A stretch of 64,000 nucleotides of DNA from Sphingobium herbicidovorans (GCF_002080435.1 NZ_CP020539.1:496001-560000); one strand, 5' to 3'. Counted from the first letter of the stretch, positions 46,752 through 55,898 are shown. Notes: a model not told the origin generated them from the sequence alone. Made by a program: numbers and translations.

Positions 46752-47763
46752 GCTGACATGCTCCGCAATGCGGGCCGTTCGCTATGATAGATACGGCGAT
46801 AGCGAGGGCCGAGTTGGGTTAGGATTTCATAGGAGATCGTGCCGGCGTCCGTGGCGACATCGTCTATGCTCTGGTGCGGACCGATCAGCTCGACCGGCGC
46901 GCCGGGGTGCAGCAGGGCTTCGGGGATGTCGGTGACGTCCAGGGTGATGCTGTCCATCGAGACGCGGCCAATGATCGGCACGCGCTGGCCACCGATATAG
47001 GCCGCGCCGCGGTTGCTGAGCTGGCGAGGCCAGCCATCAGCGTAGCCGACCGGGATGGTGGCGATGCGGGTAACGCGTTTTGTGCGGTGGGTGAGGCCAT
47101 AGCCGACGCCAGTGTCAGCGGGCACAAGGCGGGTCTGCGTGATGTGCGTGGTCAGGGTCACCACGGCGTCCATCATATTGACCCCTGCGGTGGGCGCGCC
47201 GCCATAAAGGGCGATACCTGCGCGGACGAGATCGAAATGTGGGCGCTGCAGGAAACTGCCGCCGCTATTGTCCAGCGAGCGAGGGACTGTTGGAAAGTGG
47301 CGGGCGAGCGCTTCGAAGTTGGCGGTCTGTTGCTGGTTGAAGTCGTCGCCCGGGTCATCGGAGCAGGCCAGATGGCTCATGAGGAGTTTGACTTCGATGC
47401 CGTTGAGCAGGGTAGGATCGGCTAGCAGCGCCGAGACTTTCTCGGGGGGCAGGCCCAGGCGGGACATGCCGCTGTCCACCTGAAGCGCGGCGGGGAGAAG
47501 GCGGGCGAGCGCCTTGGCGGTGGCAGCCCAGCGGGCGATCTGGTCGAGCGAGTTGAGGACGGGGATTGCGCCTACACTGGCGCAACGGCTTTCGCCTCCG
47601 GGGGAAGGCCGTTCAGCACGTAGAGCGCGATGCCGGGACGCAGGATTGTCTCAAGATCGACAGCTTCGCTCAGATGAGCAACGAAGAAATGGCGGCATCT
47701 CTGCGCTACGAGTGTGCCGGCAGCGGGGAGCGCGCCGATGCCGGAGGCGTTTGCGTTGATCAT
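46748..47763 (-). pseudogene. alr: Alanine racemase, N-terminally truncated and frameshifted
   Basis: The fragment begins at about 47763 with NANASGIGALPAAGTLVAQR, which follows the pyridoxal-lysine motif (VVKANAYG) in intact racemases; the first 35 or so residues, including that lysine, are gone. A second break near 47570 separates LYVLNGLPPEAKAVAPV from AIPVLNSLDQIARW. The rest is normal (VDSGMSRLG, GYGLTHRTKRVTRIATIPVG, MDSITLDVTD). Loss of the cofactor lysine means it cannot function, independent of the frameshift. Confidence 0.9.
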
Positions 47764-47799
47764 CATGTGCGGCGCTCCTCAACAGATGAGGAGGCACAT

Positions 47800-48198
47800 A
47801 TGACCATCGACCACTCCGCCATTTTCGCCGCCCAATCCACTTACATTGGGGCTTCGGTCCATGCCGAGACCGGGTCGATCCGCAGCTACTATGCGCGACA
47901 TATCATCCGTGATGGTGGCTTCACGGCGATTGATGAAGGAGATTATGAATCAGAGGCCGGATCGTTCATACTGTGCCCGGCAACCGGGACGACAGCTTCT
48001 GATGAGCGGGAGGGCGGTGACGCTCTCCCGTTTCAATTTTTAGCGCCGATTGGACCGGCCGGGCATCGAGCCCGGCAAGTCCAAGGCCTTGGACCGGCAG
48101 GCCCCGCACGGCAATTTGTCCGTTCTCTTTGTTCCAGCCTGCGCACGAGATGCTGGCATTATGCCGGAGCCGGATTTGTGTCCGGTCGAATTGCGTAA
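47800..48198 (+). CDS. Hypothetical protein or gene fragment after the alr truncation
   Basis: ATG 47800 has an excellent ribosome site (GAGGAGG). The first 70 residues (MTIDHSAIFAAQSTYIGASV, then SYYARHIIRDGGFTAIDEGD) look protein-like. Beyond about 48000 the frame passes through a terminator-like hairpin and becomes arginine-rich and featureless, so the true 3' part is probably lost. I do not recognise the family. It marks the start of the accessory region. Confidence 0.4.
   Translation: MTIDHSAIFAAQSTYIGASVHAETGSIRSYYARHIIRDGGFTAIDEGDYESEAGSFILCPATGTTASDEREGGDALPFQFLAPIGPAGHRARQVQGLGPAGPARQFVRSLCSSLRTRCWHYAGAGFVSGRIA
48007..48030 (+). terminator. Hairpin with T-rich tail
   Basis: CGGGAG (48007-48012) pairs with CTCCCG (48025-48030), followed by TTTCAATTTTT. 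A terminator-like structure inside the questionable reading frame above it. Confidence 0.45.
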
Positions 48199-48459
48199 GC
48201 GCACGCACTTCGGATGACTGCCACATTTCATCATGATGGTGAGGCGCACCCGGCATTCCTGATGGTGTTCAGGCGCGCCGGATGGCACCTTAGTGCGCTT
48301 CCGCCCCAGCCTTGAGCTACCCTGATGCCTTTGAACGATATTCTGTGTCATCCGCCCTTGCTCAACCGCGCAATTCCTGTTTGCGATGGGGACATGGTCG
48401 CAGGCCGCCTTCTACGATCAAGAAAATAACCGCCTGATTGGCTACGGTTTCCGCGGTGC
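48199..48459. other. Non-coding remnant DNA
   Basis: No gene supported on either strand; short minus-strand frames here lack ribosome sites and family features. Probably scar DNA between the alr truncation and the IS1111-type element. Confidence 0.5.
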
Positions 48460-49860
48460 GGACCCTCCTCTGTGGATGGCTCCCGCGTTGCAAGCATAAA
48501 GTGATGATCTGGCGTTTGGTCGGGTGCAGTCGTCTGTCCGGCCTGTTGATGCAGTCGGTGCAGACTGCTGGCCCTGATGGGGTCCGTGAACAAGGTCCGA
48601 TCGGTTTAGCAGGCTCTTACGCCTAGGAGGGTCCTTGGGTTGTCCTTGTTCCCGGTCCGACCGGTTTTGCCATCACATCCTTCGCTCTCACAACCTCGTG
48701 AAGCTGATCTCCTCAGCTAAATTCTTGATCTATGCTGCCGCCAGCACAGGCGCATGCCCGCGTTCGAAGACCCCACCGCGCGCCATGACCGCCCATGCGA
48801 TCCGCGCCATCTTGTTAGCGATGGCGACCGACGCGACGCGCGCGGGCTTTCTGGCGAGCAGAGCGACAAAGCGCGGATCGACCGTGCTGGGTTTCTCCTT
48901 GGCGTATCGAACCAATGCGGTTGCGCCAACGATCAGAAGCTGCCGCAGATATCTGTCGCCCATCTTGGTAATGCGCCCCAAGCGTTCCTTGCCACCGCTC
49001 GAGCTCTGCCGCGGAGTTAGCCCCAGCCAGGCGGCGAACTGGCGCCCCGAGGCGAACTGCGTGGGATCGGTGACCGATGCCGCGAGCGCCGTCGCGCCGA
49101 TCGGCCCGATACCAGGGATAGTCGCCAGGCGTCGGGCCCTGTCGTCGCTCCGCTGCAGGGCGGCGAGACGCAGGTCGAGCTTGCGCAACTGAACGTGAAG
49201 CTGGAGCAGTTGCTCTGCCAGCATAGCGACGACGTTGGTCGCCTCGGTCGGCAGATCGAGCCTAGACTCGCGGTCGACGATCTCTCGCGCCATCTGCAGT
49301 GCCTTCACGATCCCGACCGGGATGGCGATGCCCAGCTCGGCGAGCACGCTGCGCATCATGTTGACCAGTTGCGTGCGCTGCTTGATCAAAAGGCTACGCA
49401 CGCGGTGCAGCGACAACGCCGCCTGCTGTTCGCGCGACTTGACGGGCACGAACCGCATCGTCTGACGCGTGACAGCTTCGCAGATCGCCTCGGCGTCGGC
49501 AGCGTCGTTCTTACCGCGCTTCACATAAGGCTTTACGTAAGCCGCTGGCATCAGCCGGACCTCATGACCCAGCTTGGTCAGTTCGCGCGCCCAGTGATGC
49601 GACGTCCCGCAGGCCTCGGCGCCTACCAGACACGGCGGCAACTTCTCGAAGAACGGCAACATCTGCGATCGCCGCAGCGCCTTGCGAATCACGACCTCAC
49701 CGGTCGCGCTGATACCGTGAACCTGAAAAACGTTCTTGGCCAAATCAAGGCCGATCGTGCTAATCTCCATGGCGGGTGGCTCCTTGCTCGGGTTTGCATG
49801 ACAGCAACCCATCTTGGCACTTAGATGCCGTGAGCGGGAGCCATCCACCTCATCCGTTTA
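48460..49860 (-). mobile_element. IS110 family, IS1111-group element
   Basis: An intact transposase gene is bracketed by a perfect 15-bp inverted repeat, GTGGATGGCTCCCGC at 48473-48487 and its complement at 49834-49848. Subterminal inverted repeats of this length mark the IS1111 group, which makes no target duplication; exact ends are therefore estimates. The 240-nt non-coding stretch downstream of the transposase stop (48490-48729) probably encodes the element's guide (bridge-type) RNA region. Confidence 0.8.
48730..49770 (-). CDS. IS1111-group transposase
   Basis: A 346-aa IS110-family transposase. The RuvC-like DEDD domain begins MEISTIGLDLAKNVFQVHGI and includes GAEACGTSHHWARELTKLGH and KNDAADAEAICEA. 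The C-terminal Tnp_20 domain reads IPGIGPIGATALAAS, FASGRQFAAWLGLTP and GDRYLRQLLIVGA. ATG 49770 has AAGGAGCC upstream. Looks complete. Confidence 0.93.
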   Translation of the reverse strand: MEISTIGLDLAKNVFQVHGISATGEVVIRKALRRSQMLPFFEKLPPCLVGAEACGTSHHWARELTKLGHEVRLMPAAYVKPYVKRGKNDAADAEAICEAVTRQTMRFVPVKSREQQAALSLHRVRSLLIKQRTQLVNMMRSVLAELGIAIPVGIVKALQMAREIVDRESRLDLPTEATNVVAMLAEQLLQLHVQLRKLDLRLAALQRSDDRARRLATIPGIGPIGATALAASVTDPTQFASGRQFAAWLGLTPRQSSSGGKERLGRITKMGDRYLRQLLIVGATALVRYAKEKPSTVDPRFVALLARKPARVASVAIANKMARIAWAVMARGGVFERGHAPVLAAA

Positions 49861-49936
49861 TTTTCTGGATCGCGCCAGCCTTACTCCCTTGAAGACCCCA
49901 TCAGGAATTGGCCTGATCGAGCAAGAGGAAAGACCC

Positions 49937-50260
49937 ATGCAGAACATCGCTGAATTTCGCATCATCGGCCGCGTCAACAAGGTCACGGAGCATGAGAAGG
50001 TGGCGAAGATTTCGGTCGCCGCCAATTACAACCGCCAGGAAGATGGTGAGTGGGTCACCGACACCCACTGGAATGAAGTAACGCTATTTGGTCGCCTGAT
50101 CGAGCGCGCAACCAAGATCGACAAGGGAGACCTGATCCACGTGACCGGACGGGTTCGGCAGAACTCCTACGACACGGCTGACGGCAAACGCTACACGGTT
50201 GAACTGATCGCCGATGGCCTCGCGGTCCTCACAAAGGCCAGCGAAAATCACGACCGGTAA
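49937..50260 (+). CDS. ssb: Single-stranded DNA-binding protein, plasmid type
   Basis: A 107-aa OB-fold protein (NIAEFRIIGRVNKVTEHEKV, then HWNEVTLFGRLIERATKIDK, GRVRQNSYDT). It lacks the acidic C-terminal tail of chromosomal SSB, as do many plasmid or ICE homologues. ATG 49937 has AGAGGAAAG upstream. Followed by a strong terminator. Confidence 0.85.
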   Translation: MQNIAEFRIIGRVNKVTEHEKVAKISVAANYNRQEDGEWVTDTHWNEVTLFGRLIERATKIDKGDLIHVTGRVRQNSYDTADGKRYTVELIADGLAVLTKASENHDR

Positions 50261-50266
50261 AGGATC

Positions 50267-50286
50267 GGGGCCGCTTTGGCGGCCCC
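50267..50286 (+). terminator. Terminator after ssb
   Basis: GGGGCCGC (50267-50274) pairs perfectly with GCGGCCCC (50279-50286) across TTTG, 6 nt after the ssb stop. Confidence 0.8.
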
Positions 50287-50418
50287 TCCAGCTGGCCCGG
50301 GCGATCTGAGGGCGACCTTTAAGTCTCTGAATCTTCTGTCTGATTCGTTGAGTTATCTTGCCCATGAGCTTATTCTATGCGCCAGCGCGGCTAGGGAATC
50401 TTGAGGAGGTCGAAGGAC

Positions 50419-50574
50419 ATGAGCGGTGTAGCGCAAGCTGGCCTTTTCTTTTTCCTGCTGTTCGTCGCCATGTTTCTCAGTGCGGGTAGCAAGAGCAGAG
50501 GCCCTCGGATCCGCGATGAGGATGCCGAGACCTGGTGGCATGCCCGTCAATCGTGGTGGAATGACCGTCGATGA
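50419..50574 (+). CDS. 51-aa membrane miniprotein translationally coupled to parA
   Basis: The frame encodes MSGVAQAGLFFFLLFVAMFL, then SAGSKSRGPRIRDEDAETWW and ends WHARQSWWNDRR. It has one hydrophobic helix and a tryptophan-rich charged tail. GAGGAGG lies 9 nt upstream of ATG 50419. Its TGA overlaps the parA ATG (ATGA at 50571-50574), which strongly supports translation. I do not know the family. Possibly a membrane tether or regulator of the partition operon; that is inference. Confidence 0.75.
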   Translation: MSGVAQAGLFFFLLFVAMFLSAGSKSRGPRIRDEDAETWWHARQSWWNDRR

Positions 50575-51305
50575 AGACGACCGCCGTGAACATCGAGAAG
50601 GGCGGCGCAGGCAAAACCACGATCGCCTGTCATCTCGCTTGGCACCTTGCGGATGCCGGGCACCGTGTTCTGGTGCTGGACCTTGATCGGCAGTGCAATG
50701 CATCGACCGCACTGCGCGATTTCGAGCAGCTTGGCTCGTGCAAACCCTTGTTCGAACCGGGCTATGCCGCGCTCGAGGGATTGCAGCGGGCCATTTACTC
50801 CAACCGCATGGCTGGAGAATATGATGCCGACTATGGCAAGGCGCTGACTTGCTTCCGCGCAAATTTCGCGGCGTTGAAGGCGGCCTATGATTATTGCGTG
50901 ATCGACACGCCGCCAGCATGGAGCTGGATCAATTTTGCCGCGCTGATGGTCTGTGACGATCTGATCGTGCCGGTCGAACTGGGCCCCTTCGGACCCGATT
51001 CCACCCGGCAACTTTCCAACTCGATCCAGACCGTCAATCAACGCGGCCGCCAGACGCCGATCCGGGTTGCGGGTTTGGTCGCGAACCGGGTCAAGGCCAA
51101 TGACCGCAACCAGCAGACGATGCTGGCTGAGCTCAAGGCCAAAGTTGGCCGCAACCTGTTTTCCACGCATCTTCCCGATCGCGCTCACTATAGCCAGGCT
51201 GTGCAGGCCGGCGTTCCGGTTTGGCGGTTCGATAAGGATGTAAGATCGTCCCTGCAGCCGATGCAGGCGTTCCTGGACGAGGCATTGCAGAGGATCGGTT
51301 CCTGA
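50571..51305 (+). CDS. parA: ParA-type partition ATPase
   Basis: A 244-aa deviant-Walker ATPase. Walker A is KGGAGKTTIACHLAWHL, with the signature lysine reading EKGGAGKT. Walker A' is VIDTPPAWSW, and VLDLDRQCNAS is also typical. No N-terminal helix-turn-helix, so it is the short type Ib-like form. The start overlaps the 51-aa gene, and its TGA overlaps the parB ATG (TGATG). Segregates plasmid or integrated-element DNA together with ParB. Confidence 0.93.
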   Translation: MKTTAVNIEKGGAGKTTIACHLAWHLADAGHRVLVLDLDRQCNASTALRDFEQLGSCKPLFEPGYAALEGLQRAIYSNRMAGEYDADYGKALTCFRANFAALKAAYDYCVIDTPPAWSWINFAALMVCDDLIVPVELGPFGPDSTRQLSNSIQTVNQRGRQTPIRVAGLVANRVKANDRNQQTMLAELKAKVGRNLFSTHLPDRAHYSQAVQAGVPVWRFDKDVRSSLQPMQAFLDEALQRIGS

Positions 51306-52189
51306 TGGATTTCGGCAACTTCGACATATTCGCTGCCAAGGACGAAGTTGCTCAACAGGATAGGGTGCTGTTGCTCGAACCGCAGCTGGTTTATCCCGAT
51401 CCCCACAATGTACGTCGCGCGATCCGCCCGGAAGAGATTGACGCGCTCGCCGAAACCATTCGAGCCAGAGGTCAGTTGCAGCCCATCATCGTCGCGCCGG
51501 CGGACGAAGATGGGCGCTACATGATCCAGTTCGGCGAGCGGCGCTGGCGTGCGTGCCTCCAGCTCGGCCAGCCGGTCCGCACCATCATTCGCGAAGTTCT
51601 GGATGCTAGCCAGATCAGGATCGATCAGTTCATCGAGAACGATCAGCGCGAACAGCTGTCCGTACAGGACATGATCGCCTTCGTTGCCGACCAGGTAGCG
51701 TCGGGCATGAGCATCGTCGATCTCGCCCGCGCCACCGGTCGGGACCGGGCGCGGCTTTCCCGTCTGCACAGCCTCGCCTCGGCACCTGATTATATAGCCG
51801 CCCGCCTCGATGATATTCCGGTCCGCGGTGCAGTCGCATTGATGAAAGCCGCAGCCAACGATCCCGAAACCGTGATGGCGTTTCTGGATGCGACGCCTCC
51901 GGGCCTGGTCACGGTTGCTGGCTGCGAAGGCCTGTCGCGGCCGGGACCATTGCCGTCAGTTGATCTTGAAGCTGGCAACGTGGCGCCGGTGCAGCAGCTA
52001 TCTCTAGACCCCCGTCCGGTACGCACAGCACCGGAAGGGCGGACCAAGCCGAAGCGGTCCGGCCCGGAAGCGGAGTGCCCCGATGGTGCACGCGCTATTG
52101 TTGTCGGCGGCAAGAGTGGCCGCCTGGTCGAGGCGCTGATCCACTTCGCTGGCGAAGACCAGCCGCGCCTCGTCCGCTTCGATCGCTAA
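51305..52189 (+). CDS. parB: ParB-like DNA-binding protein
   Basis: A 294-aa protein. ParB/Srx N-terminal domain (ALAETIRARGQLQPIIVAPA, then MIQFGERRWRACLQLGQ) contains the CTP-binding GERRxRA motif. It is followed by a helix-turn-helix region (MSIVDLARATGRDRARLSRL). The last 80 residues are a proline/arginine-rich linker and a small C-terminal domain. Forms an operon with parA. A parS site was not identified. Confidence 0.92.
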   Translation: MDFGNFDIFAAKDEVAQQDRVLLLEPQLVYPDPHNVRRAIRPEEIDALAETIRARGQLQPIIVAPADEDGRYMIQFGERRWRACLQLGQPVRTIIREVLDASQIRIDQFIENDQREQLSVQDMIAFVADQVASGMSIVDLARATGRDRARLSRLHSLASAPDYIAARLDDIPVRGAVALMKAAANDPETVMAFLDATPPGLVTVAGCEGLSRPGPLPSVDLEAGNVAPVQQLSLDPRPVRTAPEGRTKPKRSGPEAECPDGARAIVVGGKSGRLVEALIHFAGEDQPRLVRFDR

Positions 52190-52243
52190 ATCCCAGCCCC
52201 CCTTCTTTTCCGCGTCCTTAAGCGTTCCGGCCATGGTAGAGGA

Positions 52244-52261
52244 CTGTGGCCCGGGCCACAG
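52244..52261. repeat. 18-bp perfect palindrome between parB and mobC
   Basis: CTGTGGCCCGGGCCACAG reads the same on both strands. It lies 55 nt after parB and 93 nt before mobC. It could be the parAB terminator, a parS-type site, or part of an origin of transfer, since the relaxase genes follow. The next stretch GGATAGGGGTTAGGGT is a plausible place for nic, without proof. Confidence 0.55.
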
Positions 52262-52353
52262 ATTCGCATGTCTTTTTAAGGGGTTGCTTTGATGGCAGGA
52301 TAGGGGTTAGGGTCGTAGTTGTAACACAGTGGCATCACGGACAAGGGACGAGG

Positions 52354-52914
52354 ATGACAACTGCGAACGCATCTCAGGATGGCAAAGCGCACCTTACCAT
52401 TCGGCTCGACCGGGCCACGCTCGACGCGTTTGATGCTCTGGCCGAGGGCAGGGGAGGGCGCAGTGCACTGCTGCGAGCCGTCCTGGCTCAGGTTCTTCGG
52501 CAGGCTGCCGATGCGCCCCTTATGCAGCCCCAAGCGGAGCGCAGCACCAATCGGGTCACCATCAGCCTGACTGATGCCGAGATGGCGGTGTTGGAAACGC
52601 GCGCGGCTGAACGCGGAACGGATCGGGCAGGGTGGGTCAAGGCTCTGACCCGCCGCCATCTTGGTCTGAAGGGCAGTGTCGACGCAGGTATCCGTGAGAG
52701 CCTCCGTTTAGTGCGCAAGCAGTTGCAGCGCATTGGCCGCAATCTCAATCAGGCCACGCGCGCCGGCAATGCGGTAGCGCTGGCTGACAATGGATTGCAG
52801 ATCGAGGGTGAGTTGCGACGCATCATCGAGATGCGGCAGGAGGTCAATGATCAGATCGTCGCCTTGGGGGAAGCCCTGCGGAGTGACCTTAACTATTGGA
52901 AGGTGGCTGACTGA
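52354..52914 (+). CDS. mobC: MobC-like relaxosome accessory protein
   Basis: A 186-aa protein. The first 60 residues look like a ribbon-helix-helix DNA-binding unit (HLTIRLDRATLDAFDALAEG). The second half is a MobC-type helix (LRLVRKQLQRIGRNLNQATR), the string typical of mobilisation accessory proteins. ATG 52354 has GACGAGG upstream. The stop shares a base with the relaxase ATG (TGATG). It should nick-site bind and help the relaxase. Confidence 0.82.
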   Translation: MTTANASQDGKAHLTIRLDRATLDAFDALAEGRGGRSALLRAVLAQVLRQAADAPLMQPQAERSTNRVTISLTDAEMAVLETRAAERGTDRAGWVKALTRRHLGLKGSVDAGIRESLRLVRKQLQRIGRNLNQATRAGNAVALADNGLQIEGELRRIIEMRQEVNDQIVALGEALRSDLNYWKVAD

Positions 52915-54008
52915 TGTCATTCGGCGAGCGCGAGGACGAACTGTGGGGTGTGCTGAAGCCGACTTTCAAGCCGCGCGTGTTTGGCGACCCCAATCTTAAA
53001 TATGCCGAGCGCCTGCTGAAACAAAAGAGGGTCGGAAAGGATGGGGGACCTTTGGTTGGCCCACGAGCAGATGCCCGTGCGGTGCTGGCCCGCGTAGTCC
53101 GCAAGGCGCCTGAGGTGCTGGTTAAGGTGACGGGGCGCAAAAAGGGAGCGGACCATCTTGGCGCTCACCTTGCCTATATCGGCCGTAAGTGTGAGATCGC
53201 GCTTGAGACCCGCGATGGCGAACTGCTCACCAACAAAGCGGATGTCCAGCAGCTCGCTGAGGAGTGGTCTGATCCCTTATACTGGCGGCCGCGCGCGACG
53301 GTGTCTGCGGTCTCGATGGTCTTTTCGATGCCGGAGGGCACCGATCCTGAGACGGTAAAACAGTCGGTGCGCGAAACGGCAGAACGGATGCTGGGCGACA
53401 ATCATGATTATCTGCTGGCACTCCACACAGACACGCCGCGCCCGCATGTGCATATGACAGTTGAGGCCGAGGGGATGGACGGCACACGGTTCGATCCACG
53501 GCGGGCGGATCTTTTCAAATTTCGCGAGGCGTTTGCCGAAGGCCTGCGCAGTCGCGGCGTCGAATGTGAAGCGACCCCCCGTTGGTCGCGCGGGCAGGCG
53601 CGGGCTGGCACCAGCATGGCGCTCGCACAGATGCGCGAGAAGATCCGGCGTGGCGTGTCTCGGCAGCCGACAGAAGCCGACCTACGTCAGGCCCGCGAAG
53701 CACTGGCGATTGCCACCGGAAAGGCGCAGGCGCCGGCGTTTGTTGCTCAGGCGAAGCGGCGTTGGACCAGCATCAGAGAGCAATATGAAGGGGCCGCTGC
53801 CCGTTTGGATGATTCGGAAGATCGCCGTGACAAGGATCTTGCGCGGGAGCTTCGATCGTTCCTGAAAGATCGACCATCCATTGAAAGCGTGCCGGATCGC
53901 GTGTTGAAGGATGCGGTCGATCGAGTGCGGATCGCGAGAGAGCAACAAAGCAAAAGGCAGGAAGGTCCGAAGTCGCCAGAGCGCAAGCCTCCTGACAAGA
54001 TGCGATAG
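52914..54008 (+). CDS. Relaxase/mobilisation nuclease
   Basis: A 364-aa relaxase. The metal-binding motif is HTDTPRPHVHMTV (about residues 160-172), the histidine triad of MobA/VirD2-type nucleases. Upstream, GADHLGAHLAYIGRK belongs to the nuclease domain. The usual N-terminal tyrosine motif is not obvious; YIGRK or YAERL are candidates. No helicase or primase domain follows, so this is a short mobilisation-type relaxase. With mobC it indicates a mobilisable plasmid or integrative element. Confidence 0.85.
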   Translation: MSFGEREDELWGVLKPTFKPRVFGDPNLKYAERLLKQKRVGKDGGPLVGPRADARAVLARVVRKAPEVLVKVTGRKKGADHLGAHLAYIGRKCEIALETRDGELLTNKADVQQLAEEWSDPLYWRPRATVSAVSMVFSMPEGTDPETVKQSVRETAERMLGDNHDYLLALHTDTPRPHVHMTVEAEGMDGTRFDPRRADLFKFREAFAEGLRSRGVECEATPRWSRGQARAGTSMALAQMREKIRRGVSRQPTEADLRQAREALAIATGKAQAPAFVAQAKRRWTSIREQYEGAAARLDDSEDRRDKDLARELRSFLKDRPSIESVPDRVLKDAVDRVRIAREQQSKRQEGPKSPERKPPDKMR

Positions 54009-54081
54009 AGCAGCCCAGGTGACAATGTGCTTCGTCGGGTGCGTGAGAGATGTGAAGACGGATTATGCGACCTTGACGAGG

Positions 54082-54441
54082 AAGCCATATTCTGCACCTG
54101 AAGCAGGAACTCTCTTCCGATACCAACCGTGCCCCGGCGCTGCGTTCGGCGCGACACATGGCCTGGAGGTCCCGTTTGTCAACGACACCCTCGAATATCA
54201 GACCTTCCTTATCCAAGACTCGCCGCAGGCCCGACCGCTTGCGAAGCTGATGAGTTCCGCGTGGGTCGCCTTCGCAAAAACCGGGAACCCGAACACAGTT
54301 GGCCTGCCCGGATGGCCAGCCTATAGCCCGGACGCGCCGAAGGCGATGGCCTTCGACAACAAGAGCCACGTAATCAACGACCCGCTGGGTGAACCTCTAC
54401 GCAAGCTGTGGCGCGAGGTGGCGTTATCTGCTGATGGATGA
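54082..54441 (+). pseudogene. Type B carboxylesterase, C-terminal fragment
   Basis: The frame reads GATHGLEVPFVNDTLEY, then LMSSAWVAFAKTGNPNTVGL, PGWPAYSPDA and NDPLGEPLRKLW. These match the C-terminus of type B carboxylesterases, with the catalytic His in GATHGLEVPF. The N-terminal 350 or so residues are missing. It is a stranded fragment between the relaxase and the broken IS3/IS30 block. Confidence 0.82.
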
Positions 54442-54581
54442 AAGACGAACTGGGCCGGAAGGTGATTGACCAGTGGCTGTCAAGCGACTGGCTATCTTTT
54501 CCGGCTGCTTGGCGCGCGCAGCCCACAATCCACGACCGCGCTAACGCCAATCCACAGGGACTTGTGAGATTGAAGAGGTCG

Positions 54582-55400
54582 TCAGCCGGGCGTGAACGCA
54601 TCGTGGACGTTTCGACCTCGGTCCACTCGATGCGGATGCACGCGATTGTAGTGGTCGAGCCATTCGGGCCGCTGCTCAATAACGGTCCGGGTATCCGGTC
54701 GGGGGCTGACGCGAGCGAAGTCTCTTTCAAGCGTGCGGACGAACGCCTCGGCCATACCGTTGCTTTGGGCTTTCGCCGGGGGTGGTGCGCGGGATCAGGC
54801 CGATGTCGCGGGCGAAGCGTCGGGTATCGCGCGCGGTGTAGCAGCTGCCCTTGTCGGTGAGCCATTCGATGGCATGCGGCAGCTTGTTCACCTGCCCGAA
54901 GCGGTGCTCGACGGTGGCGACCATCAGGTCGCGCACGTCCTGGGCGGTGATGCCGGTGGTCGCGACATAGCCCATCGCCTCTCGACCGCAACAGTCGAGC
55001 GCGAACGCGACCCGCACCTTTTCGCCATTCTCGCAGCCGATTCCGAGCCCGTCCGAGCACCAACATTTGTTGCGGGTTGTCACCGCGATGCGACCGTCGT
55101 GACGGCGCTCTTCGCTTCGGCCTCTGTGGCGCTGGAGAATGAGGCCCTGCAGCTTCATGACGCGGTATACGCGCTTTGGATTGGGCGCTGCGCGCCCGGT
55201 CTGTTCAGCTTGGCGGCGAAGCAGTGCATGGACGCGCCGGTAGCCGTAGGTGGGCAGGTCGGCGATCGCCAAGCGGATGTCGGCGACGAGCCCGGCGTCG
55301 GGTAGCGGTGGCCGTCCGCGCCGTCGTGGCTCCGGGCGATGACGCATCTCGGACATGTACGGCCGTGAGAGGTCGAGCGTGTCGGCGACGGCGCTCAACT
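54582..55400 (-). pseudogene. IS3-family OrfB transposase, 5' truncated and frameshifted
   Basis: Minus-strand frame: LPTYGYRRVHALLRRQAEQT, RVYRVMKLQGLILQRHRGR, CWCSDGLGIGC and EWLTDKGSCYTARDTRRFA, the rve core of IS3-family OrfB. At about 54765 a one-base shift moves the end (MAEAFVRTLERDF-like) into another frame, finishing at 54582 (VHDAFTPG). The 5' end is fused to an IS30 fragment near 55400, so orfA is absent. Confidence 0.8.
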
Positions 55401-55813
55401 GGCAGATGGCGCCACAGTTTTTGGTGCCGTCCATCAGGTCCATAGACATATTGGTAGATAATTTCGTGGCACACCGCCTCACGAATACCCCGATGACGAC
55501 GAGGGTAACCTGCAATCTGTTCGGGCGACCCGGCTGCCAGCAAGCGATCAGCGATGTAAGCAGCCAGTTCTGGCTTGCGCGCAATCTTGTCTCCGCGCAC
55601 GCGACGCCCGCGCGCGATGGTCTGTGCGACCCTCGGATAATAGCCCGGAAATAGCGGATGCTCATCCAAATGCCGGTTGCGCTTGAGCTCTCGATAGATC
55701 GTCGCAGGATGACGTCCCAGCGCATCCGCGATTTGCCTTACAGACCGTTCAGTTGCGACCGGCCGATAAATATCGCACCGCTCGTCCAAACCCAAATGCT
55801 GATAGCCGTTCAT
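55400..55813 (-). pseudogene. IS30-family transposase, N-terminal fragment
   Basis: From ATG 55813: MNGYQHLGLDERCDIYR, then RQIADALGRHPATIYRELKR and SPEQIAGYPRRH. This is the IS30 helix-turn-helix region. At about residue 135 the sequence passes into the IS3 OrfB fragment. The catalytic domain is missing. Confidence 0.82.
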
Positions 55814-55885
55814 CGTGCGCCTTCCTGGAAAGGGGATCAAACCCCTATAAATCGCAGGATTTCGCACTTCGATTTAGAATCCACC

Positions 55886-55898
55886 GCTTACACGCAAT
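55886..55898 (+). repeat. 13-bp direct repeat, left copy
   Basis: GCTTACACGCAAT, identical to 57581-57593, brackets the ISNCY-type element. Probable target duplication. Confidence 0.75.

Noticed and set aside
47966..48351. Two minus-strand frames of about 100 codons
   Set aside because: No ribosome site, no recognisable motif, and they overlap each other and a hairpin.
50571..54008. Restriction or toxin-antitoxin defence system within the plasmid block
   Set aside because: The genes are accounted for as partition and mobilisation functions; the 51-aa gene lacks toxin or antitoxin features beyond small size.
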